NCBI GenBank assembly: GCA_009763385.1
Contig: CM019823.1
Location: 169,104,302-169,168,301, forward strand
Source of the DNA: Coix lacryma-jobi var. lacryma-jobi
Lineage: Eukaryota; Streptophyta; Magnoliopsida; Poales; Poaceae
Length of the DNA stretch: 64,000 bases
Direction of reading: 5' to 3'
Shown: positions 11,343 to 22,652 of the stretch, piece after piece
Layout: the number at the start of each line of letters is the position of its first letter
How positions within the stretch are numbered: position 1 is the first letter of the stretch
Translations under genes and position numbers: made by a program
Notes under the pieces: model-generated
What the model was told of the DNA's origin: nothing
What the model saw: only the letters and a program-made list of their open reading frames with translations
Database searches by the model: none

Positions 11343-13262
11343 TGTCTGAGACAGAACCACCCAATTTATATAAGATAAGTATGGTTGTCCCCACTTAACA
11401 CGTTGACACACACATATTTTTATTTATATAAATCTAGTAGTCTGCCGAGAGTCCCAAAGGATCTCGGTTAATCAACAACACAAACCAAGATCGCATGGTT
11501 AATCAAATACATATCACATACACACAACTTTGCAGTGGAAATAATATGACAATAGAGTTCACAAATAAGGATACAAGTTTGAGTTCCACTTAATTTAGAA
11601 GAAACAACATAGTTTTGAAATGAATACAATAACATAAATTAAAATACATTGCTAACTCAAATGACATCCTCTAACAAAAGCATATAGAGAAGAAGTAGTA
11701 TGGAATGACCGAGTCCACTGTCACTTAGCCACCAACTTTAAGCAGGCCGAACCTTCACCTGCAACAAGGGGGAATAAAAATCTAAGTACATGAGGGTACT
11801 CAACAATACTTACCCGACTAAAAAAAGACTCCAAGAGCATACTAGCTTAAAGAGATGTAGTGGGGCTAGCAAAAGAGAAGAACTTTGCAAAAAAGCTTTC
11901 TACATGTTGACACTATTTTTAAGTTTTAGCGATGCATTAAGTTATTAAACAGTATCCACTTTGCACATATCTAAAACATACACTTTATTGAACATCACAT
12001 CATAGAATCTTCAGAATCATCTTCCATTGTTTTCTGCGTTGAGGGCAAGGATCAAGTCTCCTTTTCTCATGGAGCAAACGACGTTTCAAACCGCTTGATC
12101 TACCCAGCTGGAGTTTCCTTACCACATGACATATGCTAGAATTAACTTACATATCAACCCTTCTCACAGATCTGCTCTTACCGAACTAGGTCTGCGCCAC
12201 CTGAGAGTACATTACTCCATCGCCCTACTGCCAATCTAGATGCTTCCGTCCATCTCAGATCCGTAGGGTGGGTACACGCTACTCCCGTCATCTCTCCACT
12301 CCCAGTGCGCGGTTACGCCATTCCAGTAAGAGCATAGCTAAAGTTGGGCTTACCGTCGTTTGTGACCAATACTAACAAAAGTTCTTGATCCAAGCGCCAA
12401 CAACAGACGATTCCTAAGCAACACAGGCGGAAACACTACACCAGGACTCCATTCTTGTGCAAGTTACCCGCCTGGTCATTTACACGATGTATTTGGCAAA
12501 GGTACCCTAAACGATGATGATCACGTCACCGCGAACGATGGTCACACCACCCTATCTGCATCTAAGCAAGGCTAAGCATCAATAGCCTATATCCACACAC
12601 ATTTGGGACTTTTGGGGATAAGTGGCAAGGATAAGGGTAATATGCAGTAGGAGGGTTTCACATCATATTCCTATATCACATAATGCACAATACACTAGAC
12701 TTAAATGTGATAAAAGCTTTTCAAAAATAAAGAATGGGTTAAATGCACCGGGGCTTGCCTGGAATCCAACACTAGGTTAGTGTTTGTTAGGTGACATCCG
12801 CTTGGCGAGCATCTCCCATTCTGGCACTTGCTTAGCCCTTCCATCTTCAGGATAGGTTCACTGAACTCCATCTTCTGGATTCATCCATCCAACACCATCT
12901 TTGGGCTTAGCTCCAACATCTCGTGTTCATCATCTAGCGTACCTAGCATGAAATGAAACAATGCATATGTATGAATACAAGGGATGTAACACATGATGCA
13001 AATATAAGGCATCTAAGACAAGTATAACAAGATCTATTAACATAGCACCTAAGTTAACTTAATTTAAGCTAGTGCAAGCCACTAACAACCACAATCTAAT
13101 TAAGCCTATCATTAAACAACCAGCAAGTTAAAGAGAATTAAGGTGTTACAGATAACTCAAGCATCAACACAGAATTTGGACAACAGCATAACAATCACTA
13201 GTTTCAGCTATAACTGGAGATATATACATCTGAAACAGGTAATCTTAGACTTTCTGAAAAGC
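11343..13262 (-). mobile_element. Long-LTR-like sequence H, left part (host of element C)
   Basis: It begins TGTCTGAGACAGAACC, the inverse of a typical LTR 3' end. Read on the minus strand it shares landmarks with solo LTR F in the same order: GGCAAGCCCCGGTGCATTTA (near 12745-12770), GCGCACTGGGAGTGGAGAG (12289-12312), GGTGGCGCAGAC, and a TTGTTGAGTACC block near 11800. H is therefore a diverged relative of F in minus orientation. It continues after element C at 57665. No coding region was found. The outer right border and its TSD could not be fixed. Confidence 0.6.
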
Positions 13263-14902
13263 TGTTGACACAAAATCTCGGTCGACAGCGCCAACACACT
13301 CGTGCGCACAGTCCTCAGAGGAGTACGGAGCAGGTCCTGACCTCCTGGACCTTCAGCAAGCGGTGGAGCCAATTCTCAGCAAAATTGACCTAGGGCGTGC
13401 CAGTCAATTTGACCTATAATTGACAAGGAAAAGAAAAAGATCATTAAATCGTGGAACCTGCTGGTTTGGTGCCAGACAGTTCCAAAATATACGGCTCTGA
13501 TATAGCCATTTGTCTTTAGGATATTGACTACAAAGTCAACTCCCATGAGATTGCATGAAAAAAGACATTGAGAAAAATATAAATCATAACAGCTATAACA
13601 TATATGAAAGAGTGTTTATAATAAATAAATAGCCGGTAAGCTTGAAAGATGTTTAACAGAAAAAAGATCTATGCATACATCTAAATGTCATGAAAACAAC
13701 GTATCGGCTAATTGCACGAGCAGTTCTATCCATTAACAGTGGTGTGTTTCCATACAACCATAATAACAGATAGATCGATAAAATAACTTAAACATCAATA
13801 GTGGAGTGTCTCAATACAGCCTTAATGATGATCAAGCTAGATCACGTCTCGTGCAAAAAGTAGATCCATTATTTCCAAGCCATTTAAAAGAACACATTAT
13901 GAAGAAAGCATAACTGGATCGGCTATTTTAGCCGATTCTGGGTCCATGAGGCACGAACAAGATCTACCCGTTAAAACCATGATTTGATCTAAAATAGACA
14001 AACTTAATCTATTATATATATCAGTGAGGTTCGAAAATACAACCGTAATAGACATACTAGATCAAATCTATCTGTTCTTAGATTAGATCGTGATTTTATC
14101 GAGTATCTCGAACGCACAACATGTAACAACCAAGATTGACAAAATAGTCGACGAAAAGCTTGAATCGGCTATTTTCTCTATTATGAGCGTGTAAACCTCA
14201 AAACAGCCGAAACAAAGCATCTTTTAGGCTTGAACTACTTTATCAATCTTGATTGGGCAGAATGTTGTTTAAAAACATAAAGAAACAATAAATAAAGCAT
14301 AAAACAACATTGGCAACTTAAAGAATCTACTAGCTTGCCAAGCCAGAAGAGCCGATAACTAGACAAGATCGACTAAAGCAAGAGATTGATCAGAGTCAAG
14401 ACAGTCTCGCAAAAGATGAACTTAGACTGATAACTAGCCATGCCATAGCTTAACAAGAGTTTGGTCGATGCCAATGCAGCCTTATTACACGATGACACAA
14501 GCCATTGGTGAAACTTACAAGCAAACCGGAGGTCGGTCGATGCCGATGCAGCCCTGCCTGATTGAAGGTCTCGCCGAGATCTATGTTACTCCTACTCCTA
14601 GGGTTTTGGCCGAGGGCCGATGTATTGATTGATTGGATCTCCTTACAAAATTCGGGTTTCTAGCTATTTATAACCCGATTGACTCCTGCCCTAACACGAG
14701 TAGATTACAAAAAGGTAAAAATAAAAGACGACCCAAACTTGAACTCCTTGGTTGAGCCCATCGCGTTGGTCCACATGAAGTTTTCTGGTTACACTTGACC
14801 CACGCAAGCTTCTTTATTTTTAGGCTGATCCTTTTCCTTAATAAATCAGTCATTTATGTTTACAAAATAATAATCTTCTTGGCCCAAAATCTGGTGTAAA
14901 CA
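13263..14902 (-). repeat. 3' LTR of element C
   Basis: 1640 bp, paired with 56010-57664. A minus-strand TATA box (GGGTTATAAATAGC) lies near 14664-14677. Compared with the other LTR there are scattered substitutions and a 17-bp gap near 14760 (the right copy has an extra AACACGTCTTCGAAGCC). Three stem-loops with a shared loop occur at 13726-14052. Confidence 0.93.
13726..14052 (-). repeat. Three stem-loops with a conserved loop in the leader of C
   Basis: The stem-loops are 13726-13773 (arms CTATC/GATAG), 13793-13830 (CATCA/TGATG) and 14008-14052 (TCTATTA/TAATAGA). On the plus strand their loops share AGTGGWGTGTYTCMATACA followed by RCC; the 14008 copy is the most diverged. The arms are unrelated to one another. 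They lie about 600-950 nt downstream of the LTR TATA box, so they are transcribed into the RNA leader. The second LTR has the same set at 56470-56795, where the CATCA arm of one copy is damaged. Confidence 0.55.
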
Positions 14903-14921
14903 CATGCCCCCCCAATTTTGG
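14903..14921 (-). other. Polypurine tract of element C
   Basis: On the minus strand, AAAATTGGGGGGGCATG stands directly before the 3' LTR terminus TGTTTACAC, the normal place for the plus-strand primer of an LTR retrotransposon. Confidence 0.8.
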
Positions 14922-15309
14922 GATGAAATTTACTTTTATTCCAAAAATGTTATCCTCCTTTCCTTAGGGTCCGATCGACTAACCTTCTCTTTAGTCGACC
15001 AGCCGAGTCTTTCTCTCCTCTCGATACTGCAAACAATCTGAATGACATCCTGACGATCAACGCGAGACGGTTGCTCTTCTCTTGAAAACTGTGTCATGAT
15101 TTAACATTCCACTTGAGTACTCTGCACACACGGCACGAAGCGACATCTTTTCTCTTTCTGAAATCCAATTTTCTAATATAAATTTCCCCTTCGTCTCTAT
15201 CTCCTGTCACATTCGGAGCACATCTTCTTGCTTACTTTTGCCTTCCGTCCAAAAACCCTCTTTCTCGCCAAAAGCTTTGATTTCCAAAAGCCCATCCTTT
15301 CCTCTTCCA
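14922..15309 (+). promoter_or_regulatory. Presumed promoter and 5' UTR of the antisense ORF of C
   Basis: The plus strand has a TATA-like TCTAATATAAATTTC near 15171-15185, about 125 bases before the ATG at 15310, followed by a CT-rich leader. This placement suggests the antisense ORF has its own promoter. It rests on motif and position only. Confidence 0.4.
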
Positions 15310-18300
15310 ATGGCAGACAACAACCGTGGGAAACGCCCTGTGGAAGAAGAAGTGAACTCTCGCTATCACCCTCAGCGCCGTATTAGGTATGTTTCCTTCA
15401 TGCTTAATCGATTCCAATTCTAACCAAAATCTTGACTTGATTTCCTTCCTCTGCTTTCAACTAGGATCGACGAGGGTCCTTCCAATGCTGCCGCTGCCAT
15501 GGCACCTCCCCCTGGAATGGAGTCGGTCTCCGAAAACCCCTCTTCCAGCAGCTTCGAGTCGATGACCACTTGCCATTACCGTCAGATGACGGAAATGCGG
15601 AACCTTCACTCGGAAGCTACCATCAGGAACTGCCTCCTCGAAGACCACATCGCCCAACTCCAGAAGGCTTTGGAAGAAGCAGAGGCGAGGGCTTCTCGGG
15701 CGGTTCAACAGTGCGCAGAATCTGATGCGCGCGTCGCCGGTATTTCTCTTCTTCTGAACAATTTTCATTTGATTAGTGTTAACACTGGATTTTGGTCAAT
15801 ATTGAGAAGATGACAGGTGGACCCAACGAGCAGTGAGGAGCATTCTGTAGATGGCCAAGCAGTCGGTTACTCCATTCAGGAAATAGATATGGCAAGAGAA
15901 GCCGATCACGAGGATAATCGACCATGACCGTGACAGATTAAACGAGTATTCAAGAAGTAGAGGGTTCTGATCTCATTGGCCAGGAGTTGGATTTGGTGGC
16001 GTTGTGATGTGGCAAGCATGCAAAGAAGGCAATATATATAAAGCATGCACATCTCGACGTCCACTTCCATATTTAGCATGAATGGCTTCACGATGAAGGA
16101 AAGGCTAGAAGACGGCATGCATATCCAGTGTGCGGAGATGGGCGTATGAGGCATTCGGCAAGTACCCATGCGGTCGGCTAGTTTCCAAGGATTCGGCAAC
16201 TGCTCATGCGGTCGGCTATTCTGAGAAAAGGAGTTTCCATTGAAACGACGGAAGCAAGAGCCGATCGGGCAACAAAATTACGACAATTAAGGCAATGAAG
16301 ATTCCGAAAGGAGTTGAAGGCCAAGAATATTGTATTTTCCTTTAATATTTCATAGTCGTGTCCTCTTAGGACTTGTATTGCGTCCAGGGTATAAATATAA
16401 ACCCTTGGCTATTGTAAAAAGTGTTCACAACCACATCAATACAAACCGGCCCCGTGCCATCTTCGAGTCCTTAGTTGTGTCGTCGAGTTCTTCGAGAGGA
16501 ATCATCGATTCGTCGACCTCCGTAAGTCCTGGCAACCTTGCTATCATGTCTAGTATCATGCGGTAGATTTAGATATGATACAAGTAGTCTCGTATGTTAA
16601 GCTTAGTATCGTGCGGCGGATTTAAGCTTATGACGGGAAGTTTTTGCTTGTGCCTTGTATCGTGCGGCGGATTGAGTCATGAGTAAAAATAGTTATCGGC
16701 TCTATTAGATTTGGCAGATCTGATAGATTCATCAAGTTATCATGTGTTATATGTTTTATTTATTTAATTCTTGTAACACTCTTTTGCCCAATCTAGATTG
16801 ATCTTTTTTCGGCCTTGTTTTCACAAGTTTGCTTGTGCTTTTGCTAATCATAATATCATGGTGGCCGGATCAAAGTTCAATCCAGATTGTTACATGTCGC
16901 GGGTTCACGCATGTCATTTACGATTAGGCTCTGATAAAACTAGGTATCGTGCGGCAGATGCAGGTTTTAGATTAGTTTAACCGTGCTTGCTTGTTTGTTC
17001 CTTCTTCATGGACCCCAATTCGGCTGGTTTGCCGATTTTGGTTATGCTTACATGAGTAATGAGCTTTTATAGATCTATTCAAATATATGCATGCTTTTAG
17101 CTTGTTATAATTAGATTGTATCATGCGTTGGATTAATCTAATTATAAGAAGTGGCATAGACTCATAGCAAGTGGTATCATGCGGTGGATTAACTTTGCTT
17201 GAGTTTATACCTGACGGGTTTATGAAGACTAAACGTGCGTCAGATCAGTTGGATTGGCCTATGCATGTGTTATTTGAGTAGATCTATTTTGTCAAATTAC
17301 CTGTTTACAACATCTCTAATCTGTTCGAGCATGTCTTTCCTTACATGTGTATTCGGCAGTTAATATGCTTTACATACTCTGTTTTCATACTTGCCGAATG
17401 ATTTTACAAACATGCTCTGACAGACAGCTTCTATAGCTGTGTGCCATCGTGATTGGCTTTTAAAGCTGTACATATAGAACTGTCTGGTCTCACCCGACAC
17501 GTTCCAGAGGTATTCTCACGTTTTTATCCCTTATTGGTTTTCAGGTCAAACCGACTGGCACGTCTCCGGAATCAACACACTCCGGGCACCCGATTGAAGC
17601 CAGCTTTTCGGCTTGCTGTGTGCTTGGCGCGAGGTGTCACATTTTTGCGTCAACACACTTTTTGGCACGCTCGGTGGGACAACAATTCCTATTTGATTGT
17701 CAAAGCCGATTCAACGTGTACGCACGGGATAATTACTGATCAGCTGAGTGTACATGGCATCTACGAAGACGTAGATAGCATGCATGGGTGGATTTGCTCC
17801 GTGCAGGGACATAGAAACCAATTAAAGAAGCTAATGAACTTCTCCTAAAGATAGAATTGGCTGATATGGTTTCTCCTAAAAACAAAATGGCTTCAAATAC
17901 ATCATGCATGAATGTATCGGTCTCCAAATATATCATGGCACGACATGCACATGAAGAGATAAATAAAAGGGAGATTTCCATGGAGATGTTCGAAGAGATA
18001 AAGTCCAAACTCAGATTTACTTGCATGCTGCTATAAATAGCCGATTGAGTATCAAGGGGTCATGCCGAGCGAAGTTGGTTGATAGCTAATTATCTGCATG
18101 TCATCTTTGGAATCGGATATTCAGGAAAGGAATCGGTGGATACAACAACACGAGAAAATATACTAATTGGCCGATATGCATACAGGAATCGGCCGGAGTT
18201 ATCATCGTGCACGCATCTGCGCACCGCTGAACTCGTATTCGTCCTCTACGGCACACTCAGCTTCATAAAAAATGACGTTCTTTGAAGCTACCGTGAGTTA

Positions 18301-21300
18301 CCTGACAGCATGTTCACCTAAAGCATTCCAGTTCCTCAACAAGAAGAAAGTCAAAGGCATACTAAGCAAAAGCCGATAAGACACAACCTTCGGCTCCTAT
18401 TAATATAACTTTACCTTTCCCTGAGTAACGCAAAGCTCAATCTGGTGATAAGGTTATGAAAGGCTACATCAGAGGCACAAAGGACGTTAGCAACCGGACG
18501 ACCGATAGAAGACCATCGACTAAAACGTTTTCAGCACACTTCATATTGAAAGAGATACTTTTGCTGATGGCCTTGAATAAGGTGGTGCCAACAAGACACA
18601 TGCAATGGTGACAAGTTCACTTATAGTCAGAACAGCTACAAGATCTGAAGCAGCCAGTCATTTGCAGAAGAAGGATTGACGTTTATGATTGGCTTCAAAT
18701 ATTTTCAAACCCGTATTCGGCGAAGACGTCTCGGATGAGAGAAAGGAGGACACCAGTGAATCATCGATTACACCGTTGTGACTACGTGTCGGGGGGCCTG
18801 AGATCAACATGCACACATCGTACAACATCGAGCGATCCATCGTGAAGAAGGACAAAACGAATGGCTGCTTCATCTTTGACGGTGGTTTGTGTAATTTTAC
18901 CCTCGCTTCTCTAATAGTTTCAGAGCTTAAAATTAAAATCATTAAAAAGCGAAACCTCTCATGTTGCGTCTCCGCACTAAAAAAACCTTAAAAATTCCAC
19001 TATATGAATATGTGATATAAATATTTTGGGTTATCCATTGTTGAAATGATAAATAGATGCTATGTTTTATGTTTCACCTATATCTGGTTTATAGCTTTGA
19101 TTTCTTTAAGATTTGGGTCTAATGGTTATTATATTTATCTTGAAGTCTTTGAGATTTGTGGGTTGCATAGAATTTAAACTTTGTCTGAAAGTTGTTGTGG
19201 GATATGGATAGAGGTAGAATTTGCTATGACATTATTCTCAGAGATACTTGAAATTCGGAGATTTAATGAAATAATAAAATTTACTTAATATTGAGCACTG
19301 TCAAATCATCGTGACTACTAGTTGAGATTATAGTCATATTCTCAAGATCAAGATTCACGTACACGTTATAAAGTAATAAGTGTTTTGCATGTGCAATCTC
19401 TCTTTGATTAAAAATATGAGGCTATTCTATAAATCTCAGAAATAAAAATGACGGACATGTGTCCGCCAGAACTGAGAAAGAAAAAGGGCAAACCACCCAA
19501 ATAAAAATATAAAATAGAAAAGGTCAAGTGACCGCCAAATAAAATAAAAGATGACCGAAGGCCCAGTTGCCTCATAATTTTAAAAGGTAGGGAGAATGAC
19601 ATATGCAAAAGAAAAAGTAATAAAAATATTCACTTGCACTTCTTGATCTTGGTTTATGGCTTGTATCTCCTTATGGTCGAGTCTTTGACTTTGCAATATT
19701 ATGTGATACGATTTTATATAAAGATAATGATAAAAACTCCGGATGAAAAGTGATCAAGGGGTAAAAGATAAGCATTTCTGTAGCTATTCTGTTTTGCAAT
19801 CGCTTGGGGACTCAGTGAGATCTAAAGCCCCATAATTTAATTAAAGAGACGGATGGATGAGTAAGGTACCATTTTATTCAAGTTTAAAAGAAATCTTAGT
19901 TATAAAATATGATACTTTTGAGATGTAGTCGGCATTGCAGCATTTTCTGATCAATAAAATGGAAGAACTATAATATTTATACACATATGCATTTGTAACT
20001 AACTTGTTTCCACATGTATTGGAGAATTATTGTTTTACAGGCAAAATTGTGGAAACATGGTGAGAAAATGTTATTGCTATCGGTGGATTTCTTGGCTTTT
20101 TGAAGAAGACCAACAGAGATCAAATAGTTCGAAGCATGACAATTCATACTCCGAACTAGGGGGGCCTGTGTTAACACTGGATTTTGGTCAATATTGAGAA
20201 GATGACAGGTGGACCCAACGAGCAGTGAGAAGAGCATTCTGTAGATAGCCAAGCGGTCGGTTACTCCATTCTGGAAATAGATATGGCAAGAGAAGCCGAT
20301 CACGAGGATAATCGACCATAACCGTGACAGATTAAACGAGTATTCAAGAAGCAGAGGGTTCTGATCTCATTGTCCAGGAGTTGGATTTGGTGGCGTTGTG
20401 ATGTGGCAAGCATGCAAAGAAGGCAATATATATAAAGCATGCACATCTCAACGTCCACTTCTATATTTAGCATGAATGGCTTCACGATGAAGGAAAGGCT
20501 AGAAGACGACATGCATATCCAGTGTGCGGAGATGGGCGTATGAGGCATTCGGCAAGTACCCATGCGGTCGGCTAGTTTCCAAGGATTCGGCAACTGCTCA
20601 TGCGGTCGGCTATTCTGAGAAAAGGAGTTTCCATTGAAACGATGGAAGCAAGAGCCGATCGGGCAACAAAATTGTGACAATTAAGGCAATGAAGATTCCG
20701 AAAGGAGTTGAAGGCCAAGAATATTGTATTTTCCTTTAATATTTCATAGTCGTGTCCTCTTAGGACTTGTATTGCGTCCAGGGTATAAATATAAACCCTT
20801 GGCTATTGTAAAAAGTGTTCACAACCACATCAATACAAACCGGCCCCGTGCCATCTTCGAGTCCTTAGTCGTGTCGTCGAGTTCTTCGAGAGGAATCATC
20901 GATCCGTCGACCTCCGTAACTTCCGACAACCTTGCTATCATGTCTAGTATCATACAGTGGATTTAGATATGATGCAAGTAGTCTCGTATGTTAAGCTTAG
21001 TATCGTGCGGTGGATTTAAGCTTATGACAGGAAGTTTTTGCTTGTGCCTTGTATTGTGCGGCGGATTGAGTCATGAGTAAAAATAGTTATCGGCTCTATT
21101 AGATTTGGCAGATCTGATAGATTCATCAAGTTATCATGTGTTATATGTTTTATTTATTTAATTCTTGTAACACTCTTTTGCCCAATCTAGATTGATCTTT
21201 TTTCGGCCTTGTTTTCACAAGTTTGCTTGTGCTTTTGCTAATCATAATATCATGGTGGTCAGATCAAAGTTCAATCCAGATTGTTACATGTCGCGGGTTC

Positions 21301-22431
21301 ACGCATGTCATTTACGATTAGGCTCTGATAAAACTAGGTATCGTGCGGCAGATGCAGGTTTTAGATTAGTTTAACCGTGCTTGCTTGTTTGTTCCTTCTT
21401 CATGGACCCCAATTCGGCTGGTTTGCCGATTTTGGTTATGCTTACATGAGTAATGAGCTTTTATAGATCTATTCAAATATATGCACAAATATATGCATGC
21501 TTTTAGCTTGTTATAATTAGATTGTATCATGCGGTGGATTAATCTAATTATAAGAAGTGGCGTAGACTCATAGCAAGTGGTATCATGCGGTGGATTAGCT
21601 TTGCTTGAGTTTATACCTGACGGGTTTATGAAGACTAAACGTACGGCAGATTAGTTGGATTGGCCTATGCATGTGTTATTTGAGTAGATCTATTTTGGCA
21701 AGTTACCTGTTTACGACATCTCTAATCTGTTCGAGCATGTCTTTCCTTACATGTGTATTCGGCAGTTAATATGCTTTACATACTCTATTTTCATACTTGC
21801 CGAATGATTTTACAAACATGCTCTGACAGACAGCTTCTATAGTTGTGTGCCGTCGTGATTGGCTTTTAAAGCCTTACATATAGAACTGTCTGGTCTCACC
21901 CGGCACGTTCCAGAGGTATTCTCACGTTTTTATCCCTTGTTGGTTTTCAGGTCAAACCGACTGGCACGTCTCCGGAATCAATACACTCCGGGCACCCGAT
22001 TGAAGCCAGCTTTTCGGCTTGCTGTGTGCTTGGCGCGAGGTGTCACGTTTTTGCGTCAACAATTAGATTTCCTCTGCTTAATCCTGACCTATCTCGTTTA
22101 CTCTGCAGACTTGACCGTGCGCCTGGAGGCCCTTCAGGAGGCGGGGAACGAGGCGGCCGACTCCGTGAACGCCGCCGGCGACAGCGTTGCGGAGAGGATG
22201 ACCAACATCCCCGCAAGGGTACATGAAGTTGCCCTCCATGGCATCCGCCATGGCGCCGCGATGGCCCTCGAGGCTGCTGAGGCCTACACTGGCCAAGACC
22301 TGGGTGGCCTCGAGGTCACTCCAAAAATAAGTCACGCCATGGAAGTACACTTCGATGGTGTCAAAGGCACAGTCGGGGAAATAGCAGAGTCCACCCCTTC
22401 TATAATCATAGTGGACAAGGTCTTCGAGTAG
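15310..22431 (+). CDS. Antisense, intron-containing ORF of element C (224 aa), interrupted by D in an intron
   Basis: Three exons are visible: 15310-15386, 15465-15739 and 22109-22431, with GT donors at 15387 and 15740 and AG acceptors at 15463-15464 and 22107-22108. Their lengths (77+275+323 = 675) give an uninterrupted 224-aa frame plus stop TAG. The protein starts MADNNRGKRPVEEEV. Residues about 60-115 are a charged helical stretch likely to form a coiled coil (LLEDHIAQLQKALEEAEA). The C-terminal part is Ala/Glu-rich (EALQEAGNEAADSVNAAGD, SHAMEVHFDGVKGTVGE) and resembles the C-terminal part of A's antisense ORF in layout. Element D (6.3 kb) sits in intron 2, so a spliced message could in principle still be made. 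Such extra antisense ORFs beyond integrase are known from Tat elements; their function is unknown. The intact frame contrasts with the broken gag-pol of the same element. Confidence 0.75.
15777..17655 (+). repeat. 5' LTR of element D
   Basis: 1879 bp, paired with 20169-22061. The TATA box is GGGTATAAATATAAAC at 16387-16402, so transcription should begin near 16430. Six stem-loops sharing a 17-nt loop lie downstream of it (16542-17191). Open frames in this LTR (for example 16330-16566) recur in the other LTR but resemble no protein. Confidence 0.93.
16542..17191 (+). repeat. Six stem-loops with a shared 17-nt loop in the leader of D
   Basis: The motif GTATCRTGCGGYGGATT begins at 16553, 16606, 16657, 16944, 17118 and 17174, with one to three changes per copy. 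Each copy sits between inverted arms of its own sequence. Examples: TATCATGTCTA/TAGATATGATA around 16553 (one G-U pair); TAAGCTTA/TAAGCTTA around 16606; a wobble-rich 16-bp pairing around 16657; and a perfect 13-bp TTATAATTAGATT/AATCTAATTATAA around 17118. All are downstream of the TATA box, so they are in the RNA leader and in the U5 region. The same array is in the second LTR at 20936-21611. Confidence 0.75.
17656..17680 (+). other. Primer-binding site of element D
   Basis: CACTTTTTGGCACGCTCGG TGGGAC directly follows the 5' LTR. It shares TTTTTGGCRYGCYCGGTGGG with the PBS of element C. Confidence 0.75.
17681..20151 (+). other. Non-coding interior of element D
   Basis: There are no gag, protease, RT or integrase motifs on either strand. 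GCCGAT/ATCGGC hexamers recur here as in the LTRs of C and D. From about 18990 to 20150 the sequence becomes AT-rich without structure I can name. Confidence 0.7.
20169..22061 (+). repeat. 3' LTR of element D
   Basis: 1893 bp copy of 15777-17655 with scattered substitutions and a 12-bp duplication (ACAAATATATGC near 21484). It retains the stem-loop array (20936-21611). Confidence 0.93.
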
Positions 22432-22652
22432 TCCATCAGGGTCGAGTTTTTGTAAATAAACTTTTCCTAAATATAATGAAGTTTCTGCTCCTTTATGATC
22501 TCCCTGTGATAAGACCCATCAAGGTCTCTTAATTTTAATGATTCTTGATCTCATATTTTTGGACTGAAGGCGATGCTTCAATTGCATCAACCATTTTGCT
22601 CTGATGGTGATATATCAGTATCGGCTATCAATCAAATATCAACATTGACACA

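Larger units (their letters stand above)
15777..22061 (+). mobile_element. Element D: non-autonomous LTR retrotransposon, TSD ATTAG
   Basis: LTRs 15777-17655 and 20169-22061 run TGTTAACAC...GCGTCAACA, with the exact duplication ATTAG at 15772-15776 and 22062-22066. The 2.5-kb interior (17656-20168) encodes no gag or pol. A PBS follows the 5' LTR and a PPT (CGAACTAGGGGGGCCTG, 20152-20168) precedes the 3' LTR. PBS and LTR ends closely match element C, so C-like elements probably supplied its proteins. It is inserted in intron 2 of C's antisense ORF. Confidence 0.93.

Noticed and set aside
11343..13150. A complete solo LTR TGTCTG...GTTACA
   Set aside because: Flanks ATATG and GATAA do not match, and landmarks shared with F show the sequence continues past 13150 and resumes after element C.
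16330..16566. Gene encoded in the D LTR (also at 20724-20966)
   Set aside because: The duplicate is simply the second LTR, the frame spans the TATA region, and no protein resemblance exists.
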